A stretch of DNA of 64,000 bases from Alistipes sp. (GTDB lineage: Bacteria > Bacteroidota > Bacteroidia > Bacteroidales > Rikenellaceae): NCBI GenBank assembly GCA_017547175.1, contig JAFYQI010000008.1, positions 496,001-560,000 of the forward strand. Reading direction: 5' to 3'. The translations under genes and the position numbers were made by a program. The notes below the pieces were generated by a model. The model was given only the letters and a program-made list of their open reading frames with translations. It was not told where the DNA came from and did not search any database. The first letter of the stretch is position 1; the number at the start of each line of letters is the position of its first letter. Shown here in pieces: positions 36,375 to 45,412 of the stretch.

Positions 36375-38207
36375 ATGGCAAAGAAACTGCGCTTTATCTT
36401 GATGACCTGGCTCTCGACCCTCCTGTTGATGGTCGTGCAGAAGCCTGTTTTCATGCTTTGGTATGCCTCACAGACAGCCCAACACAGCCTCTCTGAATGG
36501 ATACAGGTTGTTTGGCATGGACTGTTGCTTGATTCAACCATGGCCGGATACATTACGGCCCTGCCTATCCTTTTTACCTTCGTTACCTGCTGGACTGGTA
36601 TATCAACACGAGTGGGTCGGATTGTGATGAAGGGCTATTTCCTGCTGATGGCTGTAGCCGTGGCCGTTCTCTTTGCAGTGGATGTGGGGCTTTATGCCTA
36701 TTGGGGCTTTCGCCTTGACTCGACAATCCTGATCTATTTGACCGATCCGAAGGGGGCTATGGCAAGTCTCGATCTGATGCTGTTTTTGAAACAGTCTGTT
36801 GTGGCGATTGGTTATGGAGCGTTGTTGATCTGGGTGTGGATGAAGGTTGTCGATTACTTTGATGGATCGGCTCTTGGTTGGCGTAAAGCGGCGTTTTGGA
36901 CCCCCTTCGTGATCCTCCTTTTAGCTCTTGATTTTCTCTCGATTCGTGGTGGTATTGGTCCCTCGGTAGCAAATGTGTCGAAGGTATGTTTCTCCTCGAA
37001 ACTTTTTTTGAATCATGCTGCCACCAACCCGGTTTTTTCGTTTCTCTCGACGATCGGTAAGCAGGTTGACTATGCTGCGGAGTACCCCTTTTATGAGGCA
37101 GAGGAGTTGGTAGAGCGATTTGATGCGATTCGTGGTAATCGCACTACCACCGTAATGGCAGATACGTTGTTGAATACGACACGTCCGAATCTCCTCTTTG
37201 TCATTTTGGAGGGCTACGGTTCAACCGTGATGGAGGCCGAGGAGCAGGGAATGGCCGTAGCTCCAGCCCTCAATCGCCTGAAAGATGAGGGTGTCTATTT
37301 CTCGAATCTTTATGCTAATTCGTTTCGTACCGACCGTGGTCAGGTTTCGATTTTGAGCGGTTTCCCGGCGCAGACCAGAATCTCGCTCATGAAACTTACA
37401 CCCAAGTGTCTCGAACTACCCTCGATTGCTCGATCGCTCGGACGTGAAGGGTATCGTACCCACTTCACCTATGGTGGTGATATCAATTTTACGAACCAAT
37501 CCTCGTACATGTATGCCACGGGTTGGGAGGAGCTCTTTTGGCAGCACGATATGCACTATGACGCACCCACCTCGAAGTGGGGTTATGATGATCGGGTCGT
37601 ATGTCGCGATTTGACGGAGCGAGTTATCCGCATGAGTGAAGAGGGAGCCCCGTTCTTGGCTGGTTGGTTAACCTTATCGAGTCATGAACCGTTTGAGGTG
37701 CCGTTCGAAAAATTTGAAGATAAGTTGACAAATTCGATGGCCTTTACCGATGACTGTATTGGAGAGATGATTGCACGTCTGAAAGAGTCGCCGGCGTGGG
37801 AGAATCTGCTAGTTGTGTTGGTTCCTGACCATGGTATGCCGGGTTTTCGACGAGGTACTTGGAGCGATACGGAGATTCACCGTATTCCGATGATTTGGAC
37901 GGGTGGTGCGGTCAAAGAGCCTCGAGTGGTAGAAGCTTATGGATCGCAAATCGACATTGCAGCCACGTTACTTGCACAAATGAACATCGACCATAGCGAC
38001 TTTGAGTATTCGAAAGATTTGCTTGATCCGACCTTGCCGAAGTTTGGTTATTATGCCTATAATGAGGGATTTGTGGTGATTGATGAACGCGGGGAATCGG
38101 GTTGGGATGCCCCTTCGAATCGTACGACTGAAGGAGCCGATCCACAGCGTATCGAGTGGGGTAAGACCCTCTTGCAACGGACCTATGAAGATATTGGTCG
38201 TCGTTAG
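36375..38207 (+). CDS. LTA synthase family membrane sulfatase/phosphoglycerol transferase
   Basis: 610 residues. Five N-terminal membrane helices (to about residue 200) are followed by an external alkaline-phosphatase-fold domain. The domain has NLLFVILEGYG (metal-binding glutamate), NSFRTDRGQVSILSG with the probable threonine nucleophile, FTYGGDINFTNQ, and VVLVPDHGMPG (metal-binding Asp-His). Members transfer phosphoglycerol or phosphoethanolamine to lipids or glycans. Gram-negative bacteria lack lipoteichoic acid, so the target may be lipid A, capsule or another glycolipid. This is inferred. Confidence 0.88.
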   Translation: MAKKLRFILMTWLSTLLLMVVQKPVFMLWYASQTAQHSLSEWIQVVWHGLLLDSTMAGYITALPILFTFVTCWTGISTRVGRIVMKGYFLLMAVAVAVLFAVDVGLYAYWGFRLDSTILIYLTDPKGAMASLDLMLFLKQSVVAIGYGALLIWVWMKVVDYFDGSALGWRKAAFWTPFVILLLALDFLSIRGGIGPSVANVSKVCFSSKLFLNHAATNPVFSFLSTIGKQVDYAAEYPFYEAEELVERFDAIRGNRTTTVMADTLLNTTRPNLLFVILEGYGSTVMEAEEQGMAVAPALNRLKDEGVYFSNLYANSFRTDRGQVSILSGFPAQTRISLMKLTPKCLELPSIARSLGREGYRTHFTYGGDINFTNQSSYMYATGWEELFWQHDMHYDAPTSKWGYDDRVVCRDLTERVIRMSEEGAPFLAGWLTLSSHEPFEVPFEKFEDKLTNSMAFTDDCIGEMIARLKESPAWENLLVVLVPDHGMPGFRRGTWSDTEIHRIPMIWTGGAVKEPRVVEAYGSQIDIAATLLAQMNIDHSDFEYSKDLLDPTLPKFGYYAYNEGFVVIDERGESGWDAPSNRTTEGADPQRIEWGKTLLQRTYEDIGRR

Positions 38208-38226
38208 AAATACCTTGTTTTAGGGA

Positions 38227-38257
38227 TTGACGAGGATATATCAATTGGCTATATTTG
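38227..38257 (+). promoter_or_regulatory. Promoter of the hemerythrin-LuxR gene
   Basis: TTG (38227-38229), 20 bases, then TATATTTG (38250-38257), 23 bases before the start codon. Confidence 0.6.
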
Positions 38258-38280
38258 TACGTAAATAGAGGATATTAGCA

Positions 38281-39219
38281 ATGTATAAAACTGTACACTA
38301 CACCAGTGAAGATCGTATGTGTGATCTGGTCTCTGAACACTATGCTGTGCTCCAGATCATGAGTCGTTTTGGTTTGTCCCTCGGCTTCGGTGACCGCACA
38401 ATCGGAGAGGTTTGTACGGATCAAAATGTTGATGCCTCGACCTTCCTTGCTGTGGTGAACTTGTTGCTTGGTAGTGGGCAGTATCCCCTGTCGGATGACG
38501 ATATTTCGGTGGCAACACTAACCCAATACCTGAAGAATGCCCACCGCTATTTTCTTGACTTCCGTCTTCCGTCAATCCGTCGTAAACTGATCGAGGCGGT
38601 AGATTGTTCGTTGAGTGATGTGTCGTTTGCTATCATGCGTTACTACGATGAATATGTAGCCGAACTGCAGAAGCATATGGCCTATGAGGAGCAGACGGTC
38701 TTTCCGTATGTCGAATCGCTTTTAGCGGGAGATCCCCAAAGTGATTACTCGATCGACATTTTTCGCAGTCTGCACGATAAGGTGGCTGACCACCTGCGCG
38801 AATTGAAGCAGATTATCATCAAATACTATCCGGTTCGCAGTTCGAATGAATTGAACGATGCCTTGTTCGACATCTTCACTTGCGAGCAGGAACTCACTGC
38901 ACATAATCGTGTGGAGGATGATCTCTTTATTGTGGCAGTCGAACAACTTGCAGCCCGTGTAGAGCAGATTCCTAAGAATAAACCTGAGTCGGAGAATCTC
39001 AGTGCACGCGAGAAGGAGATTATCGTTTGCGTGGTGAAGGGGTTGACGAATAAGGAGATCGCCGATGAACTTTGCATCTCGGCCCATACGGTGATTACCC
39101 ATCGTCGTAACATTGCAGCAAAACTTCAGATTCATTCAGCTGCGGGCCTTACCATTTATGCCATTGTGAATAAGTTGGTTGAGCTGAACGATATCAAAGA
39201 GACGATCACCCGTGAATAG
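38281..39219 (+). CDS. Hemerythrin-domain transcriptional regulator with LuxR helix-turn-helix
   Basis: 312 residues in three parts. Residues 1-75 resemble the N-terminal domain of ScdA/RIC iron-sulfur repair proteins (SRFGLSLGFGDRTIGEVC). Residues about 80-220 form a hemerythrin-like four-helix bundle with spaced His and Glu residues (NAHRYFLDFRLP, HMAYEEQTVFPYVE, SLHDKVADHL, LTAHNRVEDDLFI) able to hold a di-iron site. Residues about 240-305 are a LuxR-type helix-turn-helix (SAREKEIIVCVVKGLTNKEI). It could sense oxygen, nitric oxide or iron and control transcription. Transcribed alone. Confidence 0.85.
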   Translation: MYKTVHYTSEDRMCDLVSEHYAVLQIMSRFGLSLGFGDRTIGEVCTDQNVDASTFLAVVNLLLGSGQYPLSDDDISVATLTQYLKNAHRYFLDFRLPSIRRKLIEAVDCSLSDVSFAIMRYYDEYVAELQKHMAYEEQTVFPYVESLLAGDPQSDYSIDIFRSLHDKVADHLRELKQIIIKYYPVRSSNELNDALFDIFTCEQELTAHNRVEDDLFIVAVEQLAARVEQIPKNKPESENLSAREKEIIVCVVKGLTNKEIADELCISAHTVITHRRNIAAKLQIHSAAGLTIYAIVNKLVELNDIKETITRE

Positions 39220-39273
39220 TTTACTTGGAAGCTGAGTGCTTTAAGCAAGACTCTTTTATAGATCTGTAAAAAG

Positions 39274-39325
39274 AAAAGGGGAACTAACGGCCTATCAAAA
39301 GAGCCTTTAGTTCCTCTTTAATTTT
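39274..39325. terminator. Bidirectional terminator between the hemerythrin regulator and DUF3467 gene
   Basis: A stem with G-T pairs (AAAAGGGGAACTAA at 39274-39287 against its partner around 39307-39319) lies between convergent genes, with A- and T-rich flanks. Confidence 0.65.
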
Positions 39326-39351
39326 GAGTCCTAAATTTACCACCGTGTGCG

Positions 39352-39657
39352 TTAAGCCTCCCCCATCTTGGGCCCTGCACTCGGATTGGTGATGGGGGTA
39401 GGTATTTCAATCTTACCCATCGTGGTTTCGTAGCGGGCAATATTCTCTTGCAGGGTACGCAGCAAACGTTTGGCGTGCTCGGGCGTGAGAACGATACGGC
39501 TCTTTACGCGGGCTTTTTGCATGCCGGGCATTACAGTGGCAAAATCGATCACAAACTCCGAGGTGGAGTGGTTGATCAAGGCAAAATTCGAGTAGATTCC
39601 TTCGGCAATCTGCTCATCGAGCTGGATCTCCAGCCCCGTCTGTTTTACATCAGCCAT
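39352..39657 (-). CDS. DUF3467 domain-containing protein
   Basis: 101 residues. The family pattern is clear: EIQLDEQIAEGIYSNFALI, HSTSEFVIDFATVMPG and LTPEHAKRLLRTLQENI. These small cytoplasmic proteins are common in Bacteroidetes and have no known function. Single gene with its own promoter, convergent with the hemerythrin regulator. Confidence 0.9.
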   Translation of the reverse strand: MADVKQTGLEIQLDEQIAEGIYSNFALINHSTSEFVIDFATVMPGMQKARVKSRIVLTPEHAKRLLRTLQENIARYETTMGKIEIPTPITNPSAGPKMGEA

Positions 39658-39680
39658 AGCTTTCTTTGAATTTTACAGGA

Positions 39681-39688
39681 CAAAATTA
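39681..39688 (-). promoter_or_regulatory. -7 box of the DUF3467 gene
   Basis: TAATTTTG on the minus strand, 24 bases before the start codon. Confidence 0.6.
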
Positions 39689-39786
39689 GCCTTTCATGCG
39701 TTCCGAGCTACAACTTGTCGGCCAAAGTTTTCGATAATTTATCAACATCTTTACATTTTCACATCGTGGATCACACCTTTTTTTTC

Positions 39787-39794
39787 TATCTTTG
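39787..39794 (+). promoter_or_regulatory. -7 box of the lysE-cmk-ispH run
   Basis: TATCTTTG is an exact TAnnTTTG match, 22 bases before the start at 39816. Confidence 0.6.
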
Positions 39795-39815
39795 CAATGT
39801 TAAAAGGGTCAATGG

Positions 39816-40499
39816 ATGGAAACGATTACAGTCACATTCTTGGAGGTGTTGATGCGCGGTCTGATGGTCGGCATCGCAGCATCGATCACGGTGGGTCCCG
39901 TGGCGGTGCTCTGCATCCAACGAACACTATCGAAAAGTCGTCGTTCGGGTATAGTATCGGGTGTGGGCGTAGCTGTTGCCGATACTATCATGGCCATTGT
40001 GGCATTGCTCTTCTATTCGATGCTTGAACAGCAGATTCGACAATATGACACCCTTTTGCGTGTCATAGGCGGAATCTTTGTCGTCGTGGTTGGTGTCTAT
40101 GTCTTTACACAAAATCCCGTGCCGCAGATTCGCCGTAACCGAGCCGGTCGATCCTCGTTATGGCAGGATTTTGCCTCGATATTCGGATTAACGATTGCCA
40201 ACTTTATTATGGTGATCCCCTATATTTTGGCCTTTTTTGCGGTCTTTGAGATCTCATCGAATGATATCACCGGAAGCGGATTGGCCGGTTTTATGCGCGC
40301 TGTGCTTACCATAGGTGGTTTCTTGGGCGGAGCGATAGCCTGGTGGACCTTTGTGGCCTTTGTGATTAACCTTTTCCGCCGTCGTTTCCGTCCACGCCAT
40401 ATGCTGACGATTAACCACGTGGCAGGCCTTTTGATCGGTTTGCTGGGTGTTTATACCATATTATCTACCTTTTTCGATATTTTCCCCGATGTCCACTAA
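39816..40499 (+). CDS. LysE family translocator
   Basis: 227 residues. Six membrane helices in the LysE/RhtB pattern, with the N-terminal signature GLMVGIAASITVGPVAVLCIQ, which corresponds to the conserved GPxxL block of amino-acid exporters. It probably exports an amino acid or related solute across the inner membrane. The substrate is unknown. Its end overlaps the cmk start by 11 bases, so the two are translated from one message. Confidence 0.88.
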   Translation: METITVTFLEVLMRGLMVGIAASITVGPVAVLCIQRTLSKSRRSGIVSGVGVAVADTIMAIVALLFYSMLEQQIRQYDTLLRVIGGIFVVVVGVYVFTQNPVPQIRRNRAGRSSLWQDFASIFGLTIANFIMVIPYILAFFAVFEISSNDITGSGLAGFMRAVLTIGGFLGGAIAWWTFVAFVINLFRRRFRPRHMLTINHVAGLLIGLLGVYTILSTFFDIFPDVH

Positions 40500-41196
40500 A
40501 TCAAATAAGATCATCATCGCCATCGACGGTTACTCGTCGTGTGGTAAGAGTACCTTTGCTAAAGCCATTGCAGCCCGTTTGGGGTATATCTTCATTGATA
40601 CGGGTGCTATGTACCGTGCAGTAACCCTCTATGCACTCGAGAATGGAGCTATCCGTTCGGGGATTGTTGATGAGGAGGCGGTGGTAAAGCTGCTCAAGGA
40701 GATTCAGATTACGTTCCGCTTCAATCCCGAGCGCGGAGCGAGCGACATTTATGTCAACGGAGATCGTGTGGAGGGAAAGATTCGCACAATCGAGGTTTCG
40801 AATTGTGTGAGCGCGGTGAGTGCAATTGCCGAAGTGCGTGAAATGCTTGTGCAGATGCAGCAGGAGATGGGGCGTCGCAAGGGTGTGGTGATGGATGGTC
40901 GCGATATCGGTACGGTGGTTTTCCCTGATGCCGAACTCAAGATCTTCATGACTGCTGACCCAAAGGTGCGTGCACAGCGTCGCTACGATGAGTTGTCTGC
41001 TAAGGGTGATTGCGTATCGTTAGAGGAGATAGAGCAGAATGTCCGTGACCGTGACTATCAGGATATGCATCGTGCCATCTCTCCCCTGCGTAAGGCGGAT
41101 GATGCCGTGGTGCTTGACAACTCGCAGATGACTGTTGAGGAGCAGATGACGTGGGTTATGGAGCAGATTGCCGGATTGGAAACACGAGAAGCGTAA
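40489..41196 (+). CDS. cmk: Cytidylate kinase
   Basis: 235 residues from the ATG at 40489, taken because KIIIAIDGYSSCGKST follows at the proper distance from the N-terminus; an upstream ATG would add an unlikely 14-residue leader. It phosphorylates CMP and dCMP. The P-loop, DTGAMYRAVTLYAL and MDGRDIGTVVFPDA are intact. It overlaps the LysE gene and is followed 16 bases later by ispH. Confidence 0.95.
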   Translation: MSTKSNKIIIAIDGYSSCGKSTFAKAIAARLGYIFIDTGAMYRAVTLYALENGAIRSGIVDEEAVVKLLKEIQITFRFNPERGASDIYVNGDRVEGKIRTIEVSNCVSAVSAIAEVREMLVQMQQEMGRRKGVVMDGRDIGTVVFPDAELKIFMTADPKVRAQRRYDELSAKGDCVSLEEIEQNVRDRDYQDMHRAISPLRKADDAVVLDNSQMTVEEQMTWVMEQIAGLETREA

Positions 41197-41212
41197 GCGA
41201 ACAGCGAGAGCC

Positions 41213-42085
41213 ATGCAGGTAGAAATTGACGAGAAATCGGGCTTCTGCTTCGGCGTTGTTAGGGCTATTTCCGAGGCTGAAAAGGCGTTGGAAGCGGGAG
41301 GTACGGTCTATTCGTTGGGGGATATCGTCCATAATCGTATGGAGGTACAGCGCCTGGAAGAGGCGGGTCTAAAGACCATTACCCATGCCGAAATGGAACA
41401 ACTCGGTGGAGCGCGTCTCTTTATTCGAGCTCATGGAGAGCCTCCAACCACCTATGAGCGGGCTCGCAACCTAAAAATTGATGTTATTGATGCCACATGT
41501 CCGGTGGTGGCACGTCTGCAACGCAGGGTGGTGGAAGCCTATGAGAAGATGGCACCGATAGGAGGTCAGGTGGTGATTCTTGGAAAGCGTGGCCATGCTG
41601 AGGTGGTAGGTTTGACGGGGCAGGTCGGAGATCGTGCATTGGTCATTGAGGGCGAACAGGATTTAGCCCAAATTGACTTTACACGGCCGATCTATCTGCT
41701 TTCGCAGACTACACAATCGATAGCACTCTTCAACCGTTTGGGAGAAGAGATCATGAGCCGTGCCGAGCATCCCGACGAGGTGATTATTGCGGATACGATT
41801 TGTCGTCAGGTTTCGGGGCGTGAACAGCATCTTACGGAGTTTGCACGTCGTTTTGACCGGGTGATTTTTGTCTGTGGACGCAAATCTTCGAATGGCAAAG
41901 TGCTTTATGAGGTGTGTCGTCGTGCCAATCCGTTGACTTATAACGTTGAAGAGGCGAAGGAGTTGGATTCGTCGTGGCTCGAGGGCGCGACATCGGTCGG
42001 AATATGCGGAGCTACCTCCACTCCGAAATGGTTGATGGAGCAGGTGGCCGAAAAAATTAAACTGATAAACCAAAACTTGAAATAG
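41213..42085 (+). CDS. ispH: 4-hydroxy-3-methylbut-2-enyl diphosphate reductase
   Basis: 290 residues from the ATG at 41213 (MQVEIDEKSGFCFGVVRA). It is the last enzyme of the MEP isoprenoid pathway and makes IPP and DMAPP. Three cysteines for the 4Fe-4S cluster are seen in GFCFGV, DATCPVV and GICGATSTP. The family neighbourhood cmk-ispH is known in other Bacteroidetes. The next gene begins at the base after its stop. Confidence 0.95.
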   Translation: MQVEIDEKSGFCFGVVRAISEAEKALEAGGTVYSLGDIVHNRMEVQRLEEAGLKTITHAEMEQLGGARLFIRAHGEPPTTYERARNLKIDVIDATCPVVARLQRRVVEAYEKMAPIGGQVVILGKRGHAEVVGLTGQVGDRALVIEGEQDLAQIDFTRPIYLLSQTTQSIALFNRLGEEIMSRAEHPDEVIIADTICRQVSGREQHLTEFARRFDRVIFVCGRKSSNGKVLYEVCRRANPLTYNVEEAKELDSSWLEGATSVGICGATSTPKWLMEQVAEKIKLINQNLK

Positions 42086-42568
42086 ATGAAATACTTGATT
42101 CGTTCGCTGAAATATTTTGTCGCCATGTGCGTTTTGAGCGTGGCGCTGATGGGACTGATGATCTTGACCGGTACCTCGCCGATGACGGCAGAGGAGACCT
42201 TCTACCTCATGTTCCATTCGGATCGCTTCGTAATGCTCGGTATTGCTATCGTGATTCTTTCAGCCACCTATCCGCTCTTCGGTTTTATGAAAAAACGGGT
42301 TGAGGGTGACACGACGGCTCACCGCCAGCAGATCGAGAACGCCTTTCGTAGCGCGGGGTTCCGCCTCGTAAAGGAGGAGGATGAGGTGCTTTACTTTCGT
42401 GGTGACGGTCTTTGGAAACGTCTCACACTCCTCTTTGAGGATGAGATTCGTGTATCGCAGTATGGTCAGTGGATCGAGATTGAGGGCATTCGTCGTGGCG
42501 TAGCAAAGGCATGGTATCTGCTCGATTCGTATATTGCAATGGTAAAACGAGATGAGAAAAAGCAGTAA
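42086..42568 (+). CDS. Hypothetical membrane protein
   Basis: 160 residues with two N-terminal membrane helices (about 8-27 and 50-68) and a cytoplasmic domain of about 85 residues (GFRLVKEEDEVLYFRGDG, then RVSQYGQWIEIEGIRRGVAKAW). No family recognised. It starts directly after the ispH stop and overlaps the protease gene by 17 bases, so it is tightly coupled in translation with both. Confidence 0.7.
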   Translation: MKYLIRSLKYFVAMCVLSVALMGLMILTGTSPMTAEETFYLMFHSDRFVMLGIAIVILSATYPLFGFMKKRVEGDTTAHRQQIENAFRSAGFRLVKEEDEVLYFRGDGLWKRLTLLFEDEIRVSQYGQWIEIEGIRRGVAKAWYLLDSYIAMVKRDEKKQ

Positions 42569-44210
42569 GAAGATTCTTCTTTCGGGGCTGATTTTGGCCA
42601 CTGTCTTCGGTGCATTCCTCTATGGTCACCGTGAAGATTTTGGCTTGGGGCGCAATATGGAGCTTACGATCAATATGATGCGTGAGCTCTCGCTCAACTA
42701 TGTCGATTCGATCGACACAGACAAGCTAATGAAGGGAGCAGCCGATGGAATGGTGCGCGATTTGGACCCCTATACGGAGTATATCCCTGAAAAGGATATG
42801 TCGGAGTTCGAAATGCTGACGACCGGTAAGTATGGTGGTATCGGCTCATTGATTCGCCAGAAAGGAGATTATGTGATCATTGCTCAGCCTTATGAGCATT
42901 CGCCGGCCGACAAGGCAGGATTGAAGATTGGCGATAAGATCCTCTCGATCGGTGAGGAGGATGCCAAAGGCTTCACGACTGAGCAGGTTTCGTCGCGACT
43001 GAAGGGCGAGCCAAATACCCCCGTACAGTTGAAGGTGGAGCGCGTGGATGGCTCGATTCACGAGTTGCAGATTATGCGCGAGCGCATCGTCATTCCGGCT
43101 ATCTCGTATGCCGGCTGGGCTGCTGAGGGGATTGGCTACATCCGTCACGACGACTTCACTGAAGGGTGTGCTGCCGAGTTGCGCGCTGCCATTGAGCAAC
43201 TCAAGACGCAGGGCGACCTGCAGGCTCTAATCCTCGATTACCGCTCGAATGGTGGAGGTATTATGCAGGAGGCCGTAAAGATTGTCTCGCTCTTCACCGA
43301 GCGTGGTACAGAGGTCGTACGTACCAAGGGTCGCAACGAGGAGCACGTTTACAAAACCACCTCCGATCCGCAGTATCCCGATCTGAAGCTTGTTCTGTTG
43401 GTCAACAGCGGCTCGGCTTCGGCTTCGGAGATCGTATCGGGTGCTCTGCAGGATTTGGATCGTGCCGTGCTCGTTGGCCAGCGTACATTGGGTAAGGGTT
43501 TGGTACAGACCACCCTCCCATTGGGCTACAATACGATGCTTAAGCTCACCACGGCCAAATACTATATCCCTTCAGGGCGCTGCATCCAAGAGATTGATTA
43601 CTCGCACTCGCAACAAGGGCGTGTGCAGGTGATTCCCGATTCGCTGATTCGCGAGTACACCACCCGAGGCGGTCGCAAGGTCTATGACGGCGGCGGCATC
43701 ATGCCCGATGTACGCATCGAGCCGCAATACATCAGCCGTTTTGCTGCCACGCTCTACGGTATGGGCTTCATCGAGGATTTTGGTGACGATTACATCCGTC
43801 GCAACGGCTATCGTCCCATTGACTGCAAGACGTTCCGCATTACGGAGCAGGATTTTGCCGACTTTGTCTGTTTCATGGAGGACAAGACGGTACCTTATGA
43901 GTCGGAGACGCGTCAGGCGCTGGAGCTGATCAAGAAGGCGGCCAAGAATGACCGTTTTACCGAGACCCTCGAGCAGATCAAGCAGATCGAGGCGGAGCTC
44001 AAGGATGATACGAAGACCAACCTGGAGACCTACCGTCGCGAGGTTGAGGAGGTCATCACAGATGACATTGTCTTGCGTCATGGCTACCGCCGCGGAGTCA
44101 CCGAGAATGCCATGCAGGACGACCGCGAGCTGAAGCGCGCTATTGAACTGCTGCGTGACAGCACCGAGTTTGATCGTATTTTGCGTGAGCAGGATACTGT
44201 TCGCAAGTAA
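42552..44210 (+). CDS. Carboxy-terminal processing protease, S41 family
   Basis: 552 residues. A signal anchor (about 5-25) is followed by a helical N-terminal part, a PDZ domain (about 85-170, YGGIGSLIRQKGDYV and SPADKAGLKIGDKIL), and the tail-specific protease core with RSNGGG, the serine motif VNSGSASASE and the lysine in RTLGKGLVQT. A long C-terminal extension is helical and charged. It degrades or trims periplasmic and envelope proteins. Next in the run is an orphan histidine kinase. Confidence 0.92.
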   Translation: MRKSSKKILLSGLILATVFGAFLYGHREDFGLGRNMELTINMMRELSLNYVDSIDTDKLMKGAADGMVRDLDPYTEYIPEKDMSEFEMLTTGKYGGIGSLIRQKGDYVIIAQPYEHSPADKAGLKIGDKILSIGEEDAKGFTTEQVSSRLKGEPNTPVQLKVERVDGSIHELQIMRERIVIPAISYAGWAAEGIGYIRHDDFTEGCAAELRAAIEQLKTQGDLQALILDYRSNGGGIMQEAVKIVSLFTERGTEVVRTKGRNEEHVYKTTSDPQYPDLKLVLLVNSGSASASEIVSGALQDLDRAVLVGQRTLGKGLVQTTLPLGYNTMLKLTTAKYYIPSGRCIQEIDYSHSQQGRVQVIPDSLIREYTTRGGRKVYDGGGIMPDVRIEPQYISRFAATLYGMGFIEDFGDDYIRRNGYRPIDCKTFRITEQDFADFVCFMEDKTVPYESETRQALELIKKAAKNDRFTETLEQIKQIEAELKDDTKTNLETYRREVEEVITDDIVLRHGYRRGVTENAMQDDRELKRAIELLRDSTEFDRILREQDTVRK

Positions 44211-44215
44211 AAAAC

Positions 44216-45412
44216 ATGAGCCGACCAAAGATGAATCTGCGTAAGACACTCTCGTTTCGCAACCGCATCGTTCTGATTGTGGTAGGTGTGTTGTTGGGTG
44301 GTATCTCGCTGATCTACACTAATAACATGGCTAAGCGTCTGAAAGAGAAGGAGCAACATGACGTAACCCTTTGGGCTTATGCCATGGAGCGTCTGAATCG
44401 CGATGTATTGAGTGGTACGATGGCCGTGCAGGATCCGTTGGTTGATGAGTTGATCTCGTCGAATAACAACATCCCCTTTATCATCACGAACGAGAATTTG
44501 GAGGTGATCACTTCGCATCTGATTCCGGATGAGATCATCAACCATCCGGATCGTCTACGTGAACAAATCGATAAATTCACAGAGGAGAATATCCCACGTC
44601 AGATACGTTTTGGTTGGACAAATAGTCACTATCATATCATCTTTTACGGGAAATCGGCCTTGCTTAAGCAGCTTTATTACTATCCCTATGTGCAGATTAT
44701 AGTGATTGCGGTCTTTGTGCTGATGGCATTTATTGCTTTCCGCTCCTCGAAGCTCGATGAACAGAATCGAGTCTGGATCGGTCTGGCAAAAGAGACAGCA
44801 CACCAGTTGGGAACACCTACCTCGTCGCTTTTGGGATGGATCGAGTATCTGCGGTCGCAGGATATTGATCAGACAGCGGTAGAGGAGATGAATAAGGATC
44901 TTGCACACCTGATGAAGATCGTTGATCGATTCTCGAAGATCGGATCCGAAACGCCATTGACGCCGACCAATATCAACGAAGTGGTAGGAGGCTCGGTGAT
45001 GTATTTCCATAAGCGCATACCGCGCCACGTGACCCTTGACTATAACGGACTTGCGATTGCCCCTGTGCAGGCAGCTATCAATACGGCTCTTTTCGAATGG
45101 GTGGTGGAGAATCTGCTGAAAAATGCCCTGGATGCGTTGCAGGGTCACGGAGCTATTCAGGTGACGATCTATTCGGACGAAAAGCATGTTACGATCGATG
45201 TAAAGGATACGGGTAAGGGTATTGCCAAAGGCAATTGGAGCCGCATCTTTGAACCAGGCTTTACCACCAAAACGCGTGGTTGGGGTCTTGGCCTGTCGCT
45301 CTCGCGTCGCATCATAGAGGATTACCACGGAGGTAGAATCTTCGTGGCTGAATCAGAACCGGGCAAGGGAACGACGTTCCGTATCATCCTTAAACGTGTT
45401 TTTGAAGGATGA
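44216..45412 (+). CDS. Sensor histidine kinase, orphan
   Basis: 398 residues. Two membrane helices (about 17-35 and 159-175) flank a periplasmic sensor of about 120 residues. The dimerisation helix has KETAHQLGTPTSSLLGW with the phospho-acceptor His196, a variant H-box typical of Bacteroidetes kinases. The ATPase part has ENLLKNALDA, DTGKGI and GWGLGLSLSRRI. No response regulator lies next to it. It follows the protease by 5 bases and overlaps the DUF4271 gene by four (ATGA), so envelope stress could be its input. This is inferred. Confidence 0.92.
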   Translation: MSRPKMNLRKTLSFRNRIVLIVVGVLLGGISLIYTNNMAKRLKEKEQHDVTLWAYAMERLNRDVLSGTMAVQDPLVDELISSNNNIPFIITNENLEVITSHLIPDEIINHPDRLREQIDKFTEENIPRQIRFGWTNSHYHIIFYGKSALLKQLYYYPYVQIIVIAVFVLMAFIAFRSSKLDEQNRVWIGLAKETAHQLGTPTSSLLGWIEYLRSQDIDQTAVEEMNKDLAHLMKIVDRFSKIGSETPLTPTNINEVVGGSVMYFHKRIPRHVTLDYNGLAIAPVQAAINTALFEWVVENLLKNALDALQGHGAIQVTIYSDEKHVTIDVKDTGKGIAKGNWSRIFEPGFTTKTRGWGLGLSLSRRIIEDYHGGRIFVAESEPGKGTTFRIILKRVFEG

